Origin: an uncultured Deinococcales bacterium
GTDB taxonomy: Bacteria > Deinococcota > Deinococci > Deinococcales > Trueperaceae
Assembly: GCA_937934635.1 (NCBI GenBank)
Contig: CALGZD010000026.1
Coordinates: forward strand, 1 to 9,753
DNA: 9,753 bases
Direction of reading: 5' to 3'
The notes under the pieces are model-generated. The model had not been told where the DNA came from. It ran no database searches and worked only from the letters and a program-made list of their open reading frames with translations. Every line of letters starts with the position of its first letter. The first letter of the stretch is position 1. The position numbers were made by a program, and so were the translations under genes. Below are positions 1-6,993 of the stretch, piece after piece.

Positions 1-6
1 CTAATA

Positions 7-882
7 TCATTTGGCATGGCGCAAACGCTTTACATAACTAAACAAGGCTAAAGCCATAAATCTAAAATAGACACCAGCTTTCACCAGCCACCATAAAAGA
101 AATGGGTATTCCGCTTTATAAAACTTCTCGTAGAATCGCAACATGCCCTGATGCATGTTCCAAAGAATCCTTACAGGCTCTTTCTGACTACTCATACCCT
201 TGTGATGCAAGACTTTAGCATCAGGCACAAAGACTATTTTCTGCCCTGATTGCCAATAGCGCATACACAAATCCAAGTCTTCACAGTGCATGAAATAGTT
301 ATCATCCCAAAAACCTAAATTCACTAGTTCATCTCGCCTAAGCAACATACATGAACCTGAAATAGCTTCTACTTCTGTTGGCTCTTGTGGCAGTGGGGTG
401 TTGTTTAAAAGATAATCTTTAAATAACTTGGGAAAAAGCTTTGACAAACCAAAGGCTCTAAAAAAAGATTGCTTTGGACGTGGGAACATGCGTCTGGCAT
501 TAGCTTGTTCGCTACCGTCAGGGTTAATGACGCAAGGTCCAACGATGCCAATAGTCTTATCAGATACTAGTTCATCTATTAAGATGTTTAGATTTTGTTT
601 TTCTAGGAGGCAGTCAGGATTTAGGAATAGGATGAGGGGGTGTTGGGTGAGCTCGAGCCCTTGGTTACAAGCTGCAGCAAAACCAATATTCTTATCATTA
701 CTAACACTAAGTAATCGCTCATCTTGAAACCCCTCTATGCGTTCAAGGCTATCATCTCTGGATGCATTGTCCACAACTATCACCTCTGAAACATTATCAA
801 TTGCAAGCACGCTTTTTACACACTCTGCTAAGTACTTCCCAGAGTTGTAATTGACAATAATGACAGAAAGATTCGATTCCAT
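7..882 (-). CDS. GT2 glycosyltransferase, rhamnosyltransferase-like (WbbL type)
   Basis: This 291-residue protein is probably a cytoplasmic, membrane-associated transferase that adds one sugar from a nucleotide donor to the growing glycan. Seen: a GT-A start at residues 6-15 (SVIIVNYNSG), VVDNAS at 36-41, an NPD motif at 88-90 that takes the place of DxD, GSCMLLRR at 176-183, EDLDLC at 201-206 (the likely catalytic-base region), and paired histidines at 226-227. This order is typical of COG1216 rhamnosyltransferase-like GT2 enzymes. A hydrophobic stretch at about 259-283 followed by a basic tail could anchor it to the membrane. I chose the ATG at 882. The frame stays open to a TTG at 963, but that would overlap the previous gene by 70 bases and add residues before the fold begins. 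The upstream gene ends 11 nt earlier and no clear ribosome-binding site is visible, so coupled translation is likely. Sugar specificity cannot be read from the sequence. Confidence 0.88.
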   Translation of the reverse strand: MESNLSVIIVNYNSGKYLAECVKSVLAIDNVSEVIVVDNASRDDSLERIEGFQDERLLSVSNDKNIGFAAACNQGLELTQHPLILFLNPDCLLEKQNLNILIDELVSDKTIGIVGPCVINPDGSEQANARRMFPRPKQSFFRAFGLSKLFPKLFKDYLLNNTPLPQEPTEVEAISGSCMLLRRDELVNLGFWDDNYFMHCEDLDLCMRYWQSGQKIVFVPDAKVLHHKGMSSQKEPVRILWNMHQGMLRFYEKFYKAEYPFLLWWLVKAGVYFRFMALALFSYVKRLRHAK

Positions 883-893
883 TCGTGTTTTGC

Positions 894-1712
894 TTATGCG
901 TTGTTTAAATGATAGGACAAACTTAATAGTCTGCTTAGTAGCTGTGCAATCGGTTCTGGCCAATATTCACGATATTGCGATAAATCCTCTTGAAATCTAC
1001 GATTATCTTGAATACCTAAAGATGTCTCAGTATCTGGATGGATTCTATGTAAAAGAAGCTCTTCAGAAATATAAGTAAAAGCACCTTCTTTTTTTGCAAA
1101 TTCCTTCCAAGCTGCCCAATCAATCGTAAAACGGTATTCTTCAGGAAAGGTATACTCGCCAATTAGCTCTCGGTTGAATGTAACAGACGGTGAACATATC
1201 GGATTACTTAAAGCAAGCAAAAAACGCTTTCTGAACTCACCTGACATACTCTTCCCAACACCGTAGTTAGTAAAAAGCAAAAACTTCTTAATCCATATCA
1301 ACAGACCTTTATAACGTTTTGCACTGTTATCTACTTCTAAATAATCACTAAAAAGCAATAGGCTATCAGGATGCTCTGCAATAGCACTTAACGTTTCTTC
1401 TGCAAAGTTGGCTAAATAAATATCATCTTGATGTACTAATGTCACATACGGCGTCTCTGGTGTAGATAGTGCAAAATCATAATCAGAAGCCACACCTTTT
1501 TTACCAGAAGTATTTACCTTTAATTGCACAGCATGACGCATACATATATTTTCAAGAAAGGTAGACGGTGTAGAGGTACACACAACAATATTTGTTTCAA
1601 CACTTTGTTTCTTTAGTGACAGAATTGCTTCTTCAATATAGGGTGACTCTTTATAAGCAAGCACTGAAAAACTATGCGTATATTTGGAATGCGTGTCTTT
1701 GGGGAGATTCAC
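894..1712 (-). CDS. GT2 glycosyltransferase
   Basis: A GT-A fold glycosyltransferase of about 272 residues (274 if the upstream GTG is used), acting in the cytoplasm on a lipid-linked or nascent glycan. Seen (274-residue numbering): a beta-strand start FSVLAYKESPYIEEAI at 17-32, HQDD at 96-99 as the metal/nucleotide motif, FSDY at 123-126, and an acidic/aromatic segment DWAAW at 200-204 followed by HRIHPDTET at 224-232. The last two fit the acceptor-side helix and HxxH-like tail of GT2 enzymes. No transmembrane segment is evident. The start is a GTG either way. The GTG at 1712 sits 6 nt after an AGGAGG, while the GTG at 1718 is only 3 nt from an overlapping AGGAGG, so I prefer 1712. The gene follows the EamA-type gene by 31 nt and precedes the last GT2 gene by 11 nt. 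The sugar transferred is unknown. Confidence 0.85.
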   Translation of the reverse strand: MNLPKDTHSKYTHSFSVLAYKESPYIEEAILSLKKQSVETNIVVCTSTPSTFLENICMRHAVQLKVNTSGKKGVASDYDFALSTPETPYVTLVHQDDIYLANFAEETLSAIAEHPDSLLLFSDYLEVDNSAKRYKGLLIWIKKFLLFTNYGVGKSMSGEFRKRFLLALSNPICSPSVTFNRELIGEYTFPEEYRFTIDWAAWKEFAKKEGAFTYISEELLLHRIHPDTETSLGIQDNRRFQEDLSQYREYWPEPIAQLLSRLLSLSYHLNNA

Positions 1713-1718
1713 GAACAC

Positions 1719-1727
1719 CCTCCTCCT
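1719..1727 (-). promoter_or_regulatory. Strong duplicated Shine-Dalgarno for the GT2 gene
   Basis: The minus strand reads AGGAGGAGG here, two overlapping AGGAGG motifs directly before two in-frame GTG codons at 1718 and 1712. The downstream GTG has the better spacing (6 nt). It is the strongest ribosome-binding site in the window and it decides the start. It may compensate for a GTG start in the middle of the operon. Confidence 0.8.
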
Positions 1728-1743
1728 AATCGTTTGATAAAAG

Positions 1744-2130
1744 CTAAGTAGAAATATTCGAATTGAGTGTCAAACACAATACTCCTGCAGTAATTAAAAA
1801 TATACCAATCCACTGAATATACCCTAAACGTTCGCCTAAAAATATCCAACCCATTAAACCAAGTAATACATAAAAAAATGCACCTGAAAGCGCAAAAGCA
1901 ACACTTACATTAGCAATTCTTAAAACAAAAAACCACAAGACATAGCCTAAGCCTTGAAAAGACAAGGCTATCCACACATGTGGAGATTGAATCACTTGTA
2001 GTAAAAAGGAAATTATGCCGCCAGCATCACCGCTAGCACTCAGACTGTTGATACCACGCTTTAAAATCAATTGTCCTGATAAGTGACAACAGGTAACAAC
2101 GAAGATAAGACCATAAGCAATAGTGTTCAT
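1744..2130 (-). CDS. EamA/DMT-family four-helix membrane protein, possible lipid-linked sugar flippase subunit
   Basis: A 128-residue inner-membrane protein with four predicted helices at about 4-23, 52-71, 75-97 and 103-122. Its length matches a single EamA domain or an SMR-type half transporter rather than the usual ten-helix EamA protein. Seen: QLILKRG at 20-26 at the end of helix 1, and FLGERL at 97-102, the EamA-type turn before the last helix. Known: small proteins of this shape include ArnE and ArnF, which together flip a lipid-linked aminosugar, and multidrug pumps such as EmrE. Inferred: within a glycan cluster, flipping a polyprenyl-linked sugar is more likely than drug export. It would have to work as a dimer, since no partner half is visible. 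Its ATG follows the sulfotransferase stop by 3 nt, so translation is probably coupled. ArnE/F identity is not claimed. Confidence 0.8.
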   Translation of the reverse strand: MNTIAYGLIFVVTCCHLSGQLILKRGINSLSASGDAGGIISFLLQVIQSPHVWIALSFQGLGYVLWFFVLRIANVSVAFALSGAFFYVLLGLMGWIFLGERLGYIQWIGIFLITAGVLCLTLNSNIST

Positions 2131-2133
2131 TAT

Positions 2134-2898
2134 CTAATAAATTTCCAAATTGTTACATTGTTGTTCAAAACGCTGCAAAGCACGGTAGTAAAGCTGCCTA
2201 TCAAACCTTGTTGCTAACTTAATCACACCAGCAACTTTTGGATTCGACATATCAAAAAGATCGTCCATCTTAGAAACATTTTCCTGTATACTTTCTTCTT
2301 TCGGTGCAAAACCATAAATCTGTGCTAACGCCGCAATACTCTTATCAAATTCTTCAGAAATACCAACAAATTTAAAACTCTGCATCATTCGCTCCATAGC
2401 ATTATTACAATGCTGTTGGTTAATGCGATGCCCTTGCAAGCCAGGGATAAAGTAGCGCAACTGACAGTTGTCAAAATAGGCAACCTCTTCATCATTCAAA
2501 TCCCTAAAAAAATCACTTAGCACTGAAGGATGGTTGAAGTCCAAATCGTTGAGTTTTTGACTCAACTCTTTAACCTGTGGATGGCTATTCAGTAGGCGGG
2601 AAAACTTTGCATCATTTGACTGTCGCTTCATCCATTTCATATGTGATATCAGTTGTGCAACAGGCTCTCGAACAAAAGTAACGTAATCAAACAATTTAGG
2701 CGTATCAAAACGCATAATGTGATTAACATTGATATGCCCAGATATAAACTGGTGCTCTAACAAAAACTCACGACTTAACTCCGTAACATGCTCTTCAGCA
2801 TGGGTTATCGCCTTCTCTTTTGGATATTGTGCTATAAAATATTTATTTGCAGAAGACCCAGCAGTCTTAGCTATATGCATAAAAAAGATTCTTGCCAT
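2134..2898 (-). CDS. Sulfotransferase, family 2-like (PAPS-dependent)
   Basis: A cytoplasmic protein of 254 residues that would transfer sulfate from PAPS to a sugar hydroxyl. Seen: the N-terminal 5'-phosphosulfate loop FFMHIAKTAGSS at 5-16, in the HIxKTxGxS form typical of carbohydrate sulfotransferases, and the 3'-phosphate motif FVREPVAQLISH at 75-86. It also has a helical middle rich in charged residues and FKFVGISEEFDKS at 175-187, which resembles the 'vGxtE' segment of Sulfotransfer_2 proteins. There is no signal peptide or membrane segment. The frame opens at a TTG at 2919, but the ATG at 2898 has AAGGA 8 nt upstream and puts the PAPS loop at the usual distance from the N-terminus, so I chose it. 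It is preceded by an 85-nt gap containing heptamer repeats and followed after 3 nt by the EamA gene. The acceptor is unknown; the exported glycan is the natural candidate. Confidence 0.85.
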   Translation of the reverse strand: MARIFFMHIAKTAGSSANKYFIAQYPKEKAITHAEEHVTELSREFLLEHQFISGHINVNHIMRFDTPKLFDYVTFVREPVAQLISHMKWMKRQSNDAKFSRLLNSHPQVKELSQKLNDLDFNHPSVLSDFFRDLNDEEVAYFDNCQLRYFIPGLQGHRINQQHCNNAMERMMQSFKFVGISEEFDKSIAALAQIYGFAPKEESIQENVSKMDDLFDMSNPKVAGVIKLATRFDRQLYYRALQRFEQQCNNLEIY

Positions 2899-2906
2899 AT
2901 TTACTA

Positions 2907-2911
2907 TCCTT
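2907..2911 (-). promoter_or_regulatory. Shine-Dalgarno that sets the sulfotransferase start
   Basis: AAGGA on the minus strand, 8 nt before the ATG at 2898. It lies inside the frame that would be translated from the upstream TTG at 2919, and so argues that the TTG is not the start. Confidence 0.7.
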
Positions 2912-2941
2912 AAATTCAAACCATCAACTTGAAGCTACAGA

Positions 2942-2997
2942 CTAAACGCTAAACACTACACGCTAAATACTAAACACCAAATGCTAAATACCAAGCC
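2942..2997. repeat. Degenerate 7-bp tandem repeat, about eight units
   Basis: Plus-strand units of seven bases run without a gap: CTAAACG, CTAAACA, CTACACG, CTAAATA, CTAAACA, CCAAATG, CTAAATA, CCAAGCC. The consensus is CTAAAYR, or YRTTTAG in the transcript. The stop codon of the large glycosyltransferase (2986-2984) is the TAG of one unit, and the array fills the front half of the 85-nt gap to the next gene. Because the unit is 7 nt and contains TAG, the array carries stops in all three frames of the transcript. A ninth, weaker unit (CTACAGA) may precede it at 2935. No hairpin is evident. Confidence 0.85.
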
Positions 2998-5359
2998 AAG
3001 GCTTTGTTGTTCTTGGTTCATCGGCAATACGCCACTGTTCTGAAGCTAAGCTTAAGTTTGGATTGTAAGCAGGGTCAAAACGCAACATATCCCCCCAACA
3101 AGATTGCATATAAGCAATTTCTCCCTGAAAACGTGTAACTTTCTCAGGCGTATTTTCATGCCCTCTAGACTTCGACTCATGATGATATAACTCAACAAAG
3201 GGTGTCCATAAATTCCTATAGCCTAACTTTTGTACTCGAAGACAAAAATCAACATCATTAAATGCAATTTTTAAATTTTCTTCATCTAAACCACCCACCT
3301 GCATGTAAGTTTCTTTCTTAATAGCAATACAAGCAGCAGTAATTGCTGAATAATTCTGTACTAGACCTGCACGACAAAAATAACCTTTGTCTATCGCTTC
3401 TATATATTTGTGGGCATGACCTGCAACACCACCAAGTCCAGTAATAACACCTGCATGTTGCACGGTCTTGTCAGGATACAATAATTTTGCCCCAACCACG
3501 CCAATTTCTGGACGAAGTGCATGTGATACCATTTCAGATAACCAGCCTTGACTAATTATTTCTGTATCATCGTTTAGTAGGCAAATGACTTCGCCTCGAG
3601 CACGTCTCACAGCAAAATTATTGATAGCGGAGTAGTTAAAAGCCTTGTCATATTTGATAACACTTACATTATTCTTCAAGTGAAGCGACTCTAAATATGC
3701 CAAACAAGCCTCATCATCACTCTGATTATCAACAATTATTATCTCAAGATTTTGATAGTCCGTCTTTTCCCACATACTTTCTAAACATCTTTTCAAAATC
3801 ATGTGATTATTCTTAGTTGGAATAATCACACTCACTAAAGGTAATGTTTCAGGAAGTGGATAACGAATTCTAAACATCGTACCCCAGTGAGGAATCAATT
3901 CCGCTGATGGTGGCTTTGACATTAAACTTGGTAAAGATTGAGCTATCTGGGATTCTTGAGATATTTCATGCTGGGATATTTCATACTGGGATATTTCATG
4001 CATTGAATCCAAATACTCTTGTACAGCCCTTAAACCAGCATCGTAAGCATAGTTTTTTTGATATTCATCAAGCGCAGTAGATTCATCATGTTTTCGCCAA
4101 TGATACAAGATACGTGGAATATGGTTTATCTGCTCTTCGGTTAAACCTTTTGTAAACCGTAGAACTAAATCATAATCTTGACTACCTTCATATCCCATTC
4201 GAAATCCACCAATTTCTAATAGTCGTTCTCGTTGATATACACCCAGATGGGATACATAGTTTTGAGAAAGCAGTAAGTCAGGATTCCAATCTGGTTTAAA
4301 GTAAGGCTCATGACGCCCCTGAATATCGTCTATCTTATCTTCGTCACTATAAATAAAAAGGCTTTCAGGACTTTCATTGAGCTTTTCAACTACAAAATAT
4401 AAAGCGTGTGGACTTAATTCATCATCATGATCAAGTAAACAAACGTAGTCACCTGTGGCAACTTCCAAAGCACTATTTGAGGTGGCAGAAATATGTTGAT
4501 TTTCAGCTCTGTATACTACTTTAATTCGCTCGTCTAATGCCTGATACTCATCTAAAATTTGCCTAACATGCGCTTTTGGTGAAGCATCGTCTGCAATACA
4601 CAACTCCCAATTTTCGTAAAGCTGTGCTTGCACGGATTCAATAGCTTTTCTTAAAAATTCCTCAGAAGTATTATACGTTGGCATCAAAATAGAAATTTTA
4701 GGTTTATAATCAAACAATTTACAATGTCTATCTATCTCCTGAAAATCTTCGTCTGTTAAAGTATCAAAATCTTCAATCCATTGTTTGTAATCAACAATGC
4801 TCGATGTACTACGAGTAACCTTATCCTTTAATTGCTTAACTAAAGCTACAGGTCCATTAATCCGCAAAGACAGCCACAAACGAGGAATCTTTGATAGATA
4901 TACTTGAGGTCTTCTAAAGATATCCTTTGTATAAATCCTAAAAACTTGAGAAACATTAACAGGTTTAGACAATCGACCTTCTGCAGCACCATACTTCACA
5001 AAATGAACTAAGGGGTGCATATCTGTCAAAGCAACATCTGGATAGACTTCTAAGTAATATTTTGTATCAAAGTGCTTACTAGGATTCAAACCTTCTTTTG
5101 AACCAACCTTTAAGTAGTGATCCAAAATATCTTGCTCTGTATCATCAAACTCTTTGACTTGTCGTCTATAGTATTTCTCATTAAAATATTTAGATCCTAA
5201 AATATAGACTTTATCTTTTAAATGAGTAATATCTTCATCTAAATTTTCAATATGAACTTCACTAGCTTTTAGTCTTTTCTTCAGTTGTTTTATTTCCTGA
5301 TGAGACCTTGTGGCTCGAGTATTTTGTTTATGTTTTTCAAAAGACTTATTTTTTTTCAT
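2984..5359 (-). CDS. Large bifunctional glycosyltransferase with two GT2 (GT-A) domains and an N-terminal coiled coil/repeat module
   Basis: A 791-residue cytoplasmic protein probably adding two linkages, or alternating ones, to the glycan. Order of parts (ATG numbering): lysine-rich coiled coil at about 20-56; two degenerate repeats of the 'YFxxxYY...HYLxxGxxEG' kind at about 57-132; a linker with FRRPQVYLSK at 148-157; GT-A domain 1 from ISILMPTYN at 222-230, with DHDDE at 310-314 and GSQDYDL at 392-398; a linker at about 450-500 with a pentapeptide repeat; and GT-A domain 2 from VSVIIPTKNN at 509-518, with LNDDTE at 595-600, FNDVDFC at 700-706 and HH at 726-727. Both domains keep their metal-binding motifs, so both look active. 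This architecture resembles RfbC/COG1216 two-domain O-antigen enzymes. The start is the ATG at 5359 with GAGTG 5 nt upstream, overlapping the stop of the small upstream gene. A TTG at 5371 is possible but weaker. Confidence 0.88.
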   Translation of the reverse strand: MKKNKSFEKHKQNTRATRSHQEIKQLKKRLKASEVHIENLDEDITHLKDKVYILGSKYFNEKYYRRQVKEFDDTEQDILDHYLKVGSKEGLNPSKHFDTKYYLEVYPDVALTDMHPLVHFVKYGAAEGRLSKPVNVSQVFRIYTKDIFRRPQVYLSKIPRLWLSLRINGPVALVKQLKDKVTRSTSSIVDYKQWIEDFDTLTDEDFQEIDRHCKLFDYKPKISILMPTYNTSEEFLRKAIESVQAQLYENWELCIADDASPKAHVRQILDEYQALDERIKVVYRAENQHISATSNSALEVATGDYVCLLDHDDELSPHALYFVVEKLNESPESLFIYSDEDKIDDIQGRHEPYFKPDWNPDLLLSQNYVSHLGVYQRERLLEIGGFRMGYEGSQDYDLVLRFTKGLTEEQINHIPRILYHWRKHDESTALDEYQKNYAYDAGLRAVQEYLDSMHEISQYEISQHEISQESQIAQSLPSLMSKPPSAELIPHWGTMFRIRYPLPETLPLVSVIIPTKNNHMILKRCLESMWEKTDYQNLEIIIVDNQSDDEACLAYLESLHLKNNVSVIKYDKAFNYSAINNFAVRRARGEVICLLNDDTEIISQGWLSEMVSHALRPEIGVVGAKLLYPDKTVQHAGVITGLGGVAGHAHKYIEAIDKGYFCRAGLVQNYSAITAACIAIKKETYMQVGGLDEENLKIAFNDVDFCLRVQKLGYRNLWTPFVELYHHESKSRGHENTPEKVTRFQGEIAYMQSCWGDMLRFDPAYNPNLSLASEQWRIADEPRTTKPWLGI
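3959..4003. repeat. In-frame 15-bp tandem repeat in the linker between the two GT-A domains
   Basis: Three direct units on the plus strand: AGATATTTCATGCTG (3959-3973), GGATATTTCATACTG (3974-3988) and GGATATTTCATGCAT (3989-4003). In the protein they encode MHEIS-QYEIS-QHEIS at residues 453-467 of the large glycosyltransferase, followed by a decayed fourth unit, QESQI. The unit length is a multiple of three, so copy-number change would lengthen or shorten the linker without breaking the frame. Confidence 0.9.
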
Positions 5360-5363
5360 AGAT

Positions 5364-5513
5364 TCACTCAAAAACTCGCATTACCTTATCACATTCTTCT
5401 ACATCGCCTATAGGTCCAGCAATAGGCTCACCCAGACAATATACGATTGTAGCTTCCATAACGTTCCATAAGAAGTGAATACCTACTGAAGTAGTGCAAA
5501 CTCTATTGTGCAT
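5364..5513 (-). CDS. Small hypothetical protein, 49 residues
   Basis: An unrecognised small gene filling the space between the sulfotransferase and the large glycosyltransferase. The protein begins MHNRVCTTSVGIHFL and ends ECDKVMRVFE. It has three cysteines (6, 26, 41), a mildly hydrophobic middle (residues 10-35, too polar for a convincing membrane helix), a GEPIAGPIGD segment at 28-37 and an acidic/basic C-terminus. Evidence that it is translated: an ATG start at 5513; GAGGTGA, a near-complete Shine-Dalgarno, 8 nt before it and overlapping the stop of the upstream gene; 49 sense codons without a stop; and a TGA only 4 nt before the next gene's ATG. Both junctions look like translational coupling. 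Alternatives are a decayed remnant of a longer gene trapped between its neighbours, or a leader whose only job is to deliver ribosomes to the next gene. I assign no function. Confidence 0.6.
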   Translation of the reverse strand: MHNRVCTTSVGIHFLWNVMEATIVYCLGEPIAGPIGDVEECDKVMRVFE

Positions 5514-5520
5514 ACTTACT

Positions 5521-6993
5521 TCACCTCAGAATACGTACTTTTACTTTATGCAAATATAACTTTGGACGATTGAATACATCTAAAATTCTAATCCAAAAAG
5601 TAGCTATAGCCCCCATATTTTCTCGTGGCAAATAACCTAACTCTTGACCATAACTTATATAATGTACCAAAGGATTCATATCATTTTTCAAAGCATCGGC
5701 ATTGTTTTTACAATAAAAATGCGTATTAAACCAAAGGCTAGGATTTCGCATTTCCTTTGCACCATACTTTAAATAATGTGTAATTGGGTTAATCCCTTTT
5801 ACATCTTTATACTTTCTCAAATACCACTCAGCATCAAAGTATTCAGAGTTGTACAATAATGCGGCATTTGAATTGTCAGTCTTTAAATCCATAATCTCGC
5901 TTTTATAGTTAGTGTTTTGCAAATCCAAAGCTTCTGCTTTAGACGTCAATTTTTCAACAGATTCAGTTAATGCAGTATTTTCACTACTTAACTTATGAAT
6001 CTGTCGATCATAGTTTTGCCTTTCACCAACAAAGCCATTTTCGAGATTATCAACGTGCTGATACGTTAATTTAATAACATGTTTTGAATGTGCAAGCTTA
6101 TTTTGTAAATCACGAATATAGGCATCAAATAAACCATCAGATGCTAATAATTCAGCTTTTATTATATCAAGACTACGCTGTGCTGCTTGATGTTGAGGAT
6201 CTTGCTCTAAAAGTTGAAGTGCTTGAAAAGCCTTATCAATCCAAGCATAAGCTACATTCTTAGTTACTATTTGAGCATCACTTACATTTCTATTCAAATT
6301 TGGACTTAAAAAATTGTTGGTTTTTAAAGTAGCATCCTCGGTTTTAGTAGGAAAGTCAAACTCTAAATCCTTTTCAATTTTATCTCGAAGATTTAGCCAA
6401 TCAGTCAATAACTTGTCATATCCAACAAAAGTACGCTGAAATTGTCTTGAATCGTATTCAACATCAAGAACATATCGTAACCAGAGCAAGTGCGCACCTT
6501 CTTGATTAAAACCTTCTCGATTGTGTCCATAGTTTGTTATTTCTCGTTTATGAAGGGATGCTGCTACTTCAGAGGGCTTTCTGTAAGGAATAACAACTCT
6601 TATTGAAATACCTAGTTCTTCTAAGGCTTTTTCCCACAGTGGTAATAATCGGGATATACGTGGATCTTTAATAACAAAATACTGACTATCCTGAAACTCT
6701 TTTTGCAGATATGTTTTAATCCATTCCCTTGCTTCATGAAAGTCGCTTGTAATCTGCCAATCTTTTGGTCTTAATAAAGTACTGTCCCAAGTTAAACCAA
6801 TTTTCTTTAGGTAGCTCTCGTGAAAATCACTCAGTTCTTGTGACTCCCAATAACCACTTGGATTATCATCTGTAGCTTGCATTAAACCTTCTGCTACAGA
6901 AATACCATGAAAATTAATAACTCTTGTTAAGGCTGATGTACCACTCCTATGCATACCTGCAACTAGAAAAACTATCTGTTGTTTTGTATTCAT
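5521..6993 (-). CDS. Sulfotransferase fused to a coiled coil and a C-terminal repeat module
   Basis: A 490-residue cytoplasmic protein. Residues 1 to about 215 form a sulfotransferase domain of the family-3-like kind: 5'-phosphosulfate loop AGMHRSGTSAL at 12-22, NPSGYWES at 44-51, VIKDPRISRLLPLW at 107-120, and the 3'-phosphate motif IPYRKPSEVAASLHKR at 135-150. A helical region follows (about 245-375), with a likely coiled coil around 295-372. Two repeats then occur: YFDAEWYLRKY at 385-395 with HYLKYGAKE at 406-414, and a decayed WFNTHFYCKN with HYISYGQELG to about 453. The tail has FNRPKLYLHK at 474-483. The same module begins the neighbouring large glycosyltransferase. A plain sulfotransferase needs only about 250-300 residues, so the C-terminal half is an extra, perhaps a docking part. 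It starts at an ATG with AAGTGAT nearby, 84 nt after the ATPase gene. Acceptor unknown; PAPS as donor follows from the motifs. Confidence 0.85.
   Translation of the reverse strand: MNTKQQIVFLVAGMHRSGTSALTRVINFHGISVAEGLMQATDDNPSGYWESQELSDFHESYLKKIGLTWDSTLLRPKDWQITSDFHEAREWIKTYLQKEFQDSQYFVIKDPRISRLLPLWEKALEELGISIRVVIPYRKPSEVAASLHKREITNYGHNREGFNQEGAHLLWLRYVLDVEYDSRQFQRTFVGYDKLLTDWLNLRDKIEKDLEFDFPTKTEDATLKTNNFLSPNLNRNVSDAQIVTKNVAYAWIDKAFQALQLLEQDPQHQAAQRSLDIIKAELLASDGLFDAYIRDLQNKLAHSKHVIKLTYQHVDNLENGFVGERQNYDRQIHKLSSENTALTESVEKLTSKAEALDLQNTNYKSEIMDLKTDNSNAALLYNSEYFDAEWYLRKYKDVKGINPITHYLKYGAKEMRNPSLWFNTHFYCKNNADALKNDMNPLVHYISYGQELGYLPRENMGAIATFWIRILDVFNRPKLYLHKVKVRILR
5522..5527 (-). promoter_or_regulatory. 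Shine-Dalgarno of the 49-residue gene, overlapping an upstream stop
   Basis: GAGGTG (running on into GAGGTGA) on the minus strand, 8 nt before the ATG at 5513. The TGA stop of the sulfotransferase gene (5523-5521) is part of it, so a terminating ribosome sits on the initiation site of the small gene. Confidence 0.7.

Noticed and set aside
600..665. C-rich codon patch (CTC, CCC, CTA, ACC) in the coding strand of the last GT2 gene
   Set aside because: It differs from the surrounding AT-rich codon use but covers only about 20 codons around the conserved NPD motif; too short to claim recombination.
428..727. Plus-strand open frame of 99 codons
   Set aside because: It is antisense to a well-supported GT2 gene, has no family features and an implausible composition.
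851..1078. Plus-strand open frame of 75 codons
   Set aside because: It lies across the junction of two minus-strand GT2 genes with no ribosome-binding site; shadow frame.
2729..2932. Plus-strand open frame of 67 codons
   Set aside because: It is antisense to the sulfotransferase N-terminus, whose PAPS loop is clear; shadow frame.
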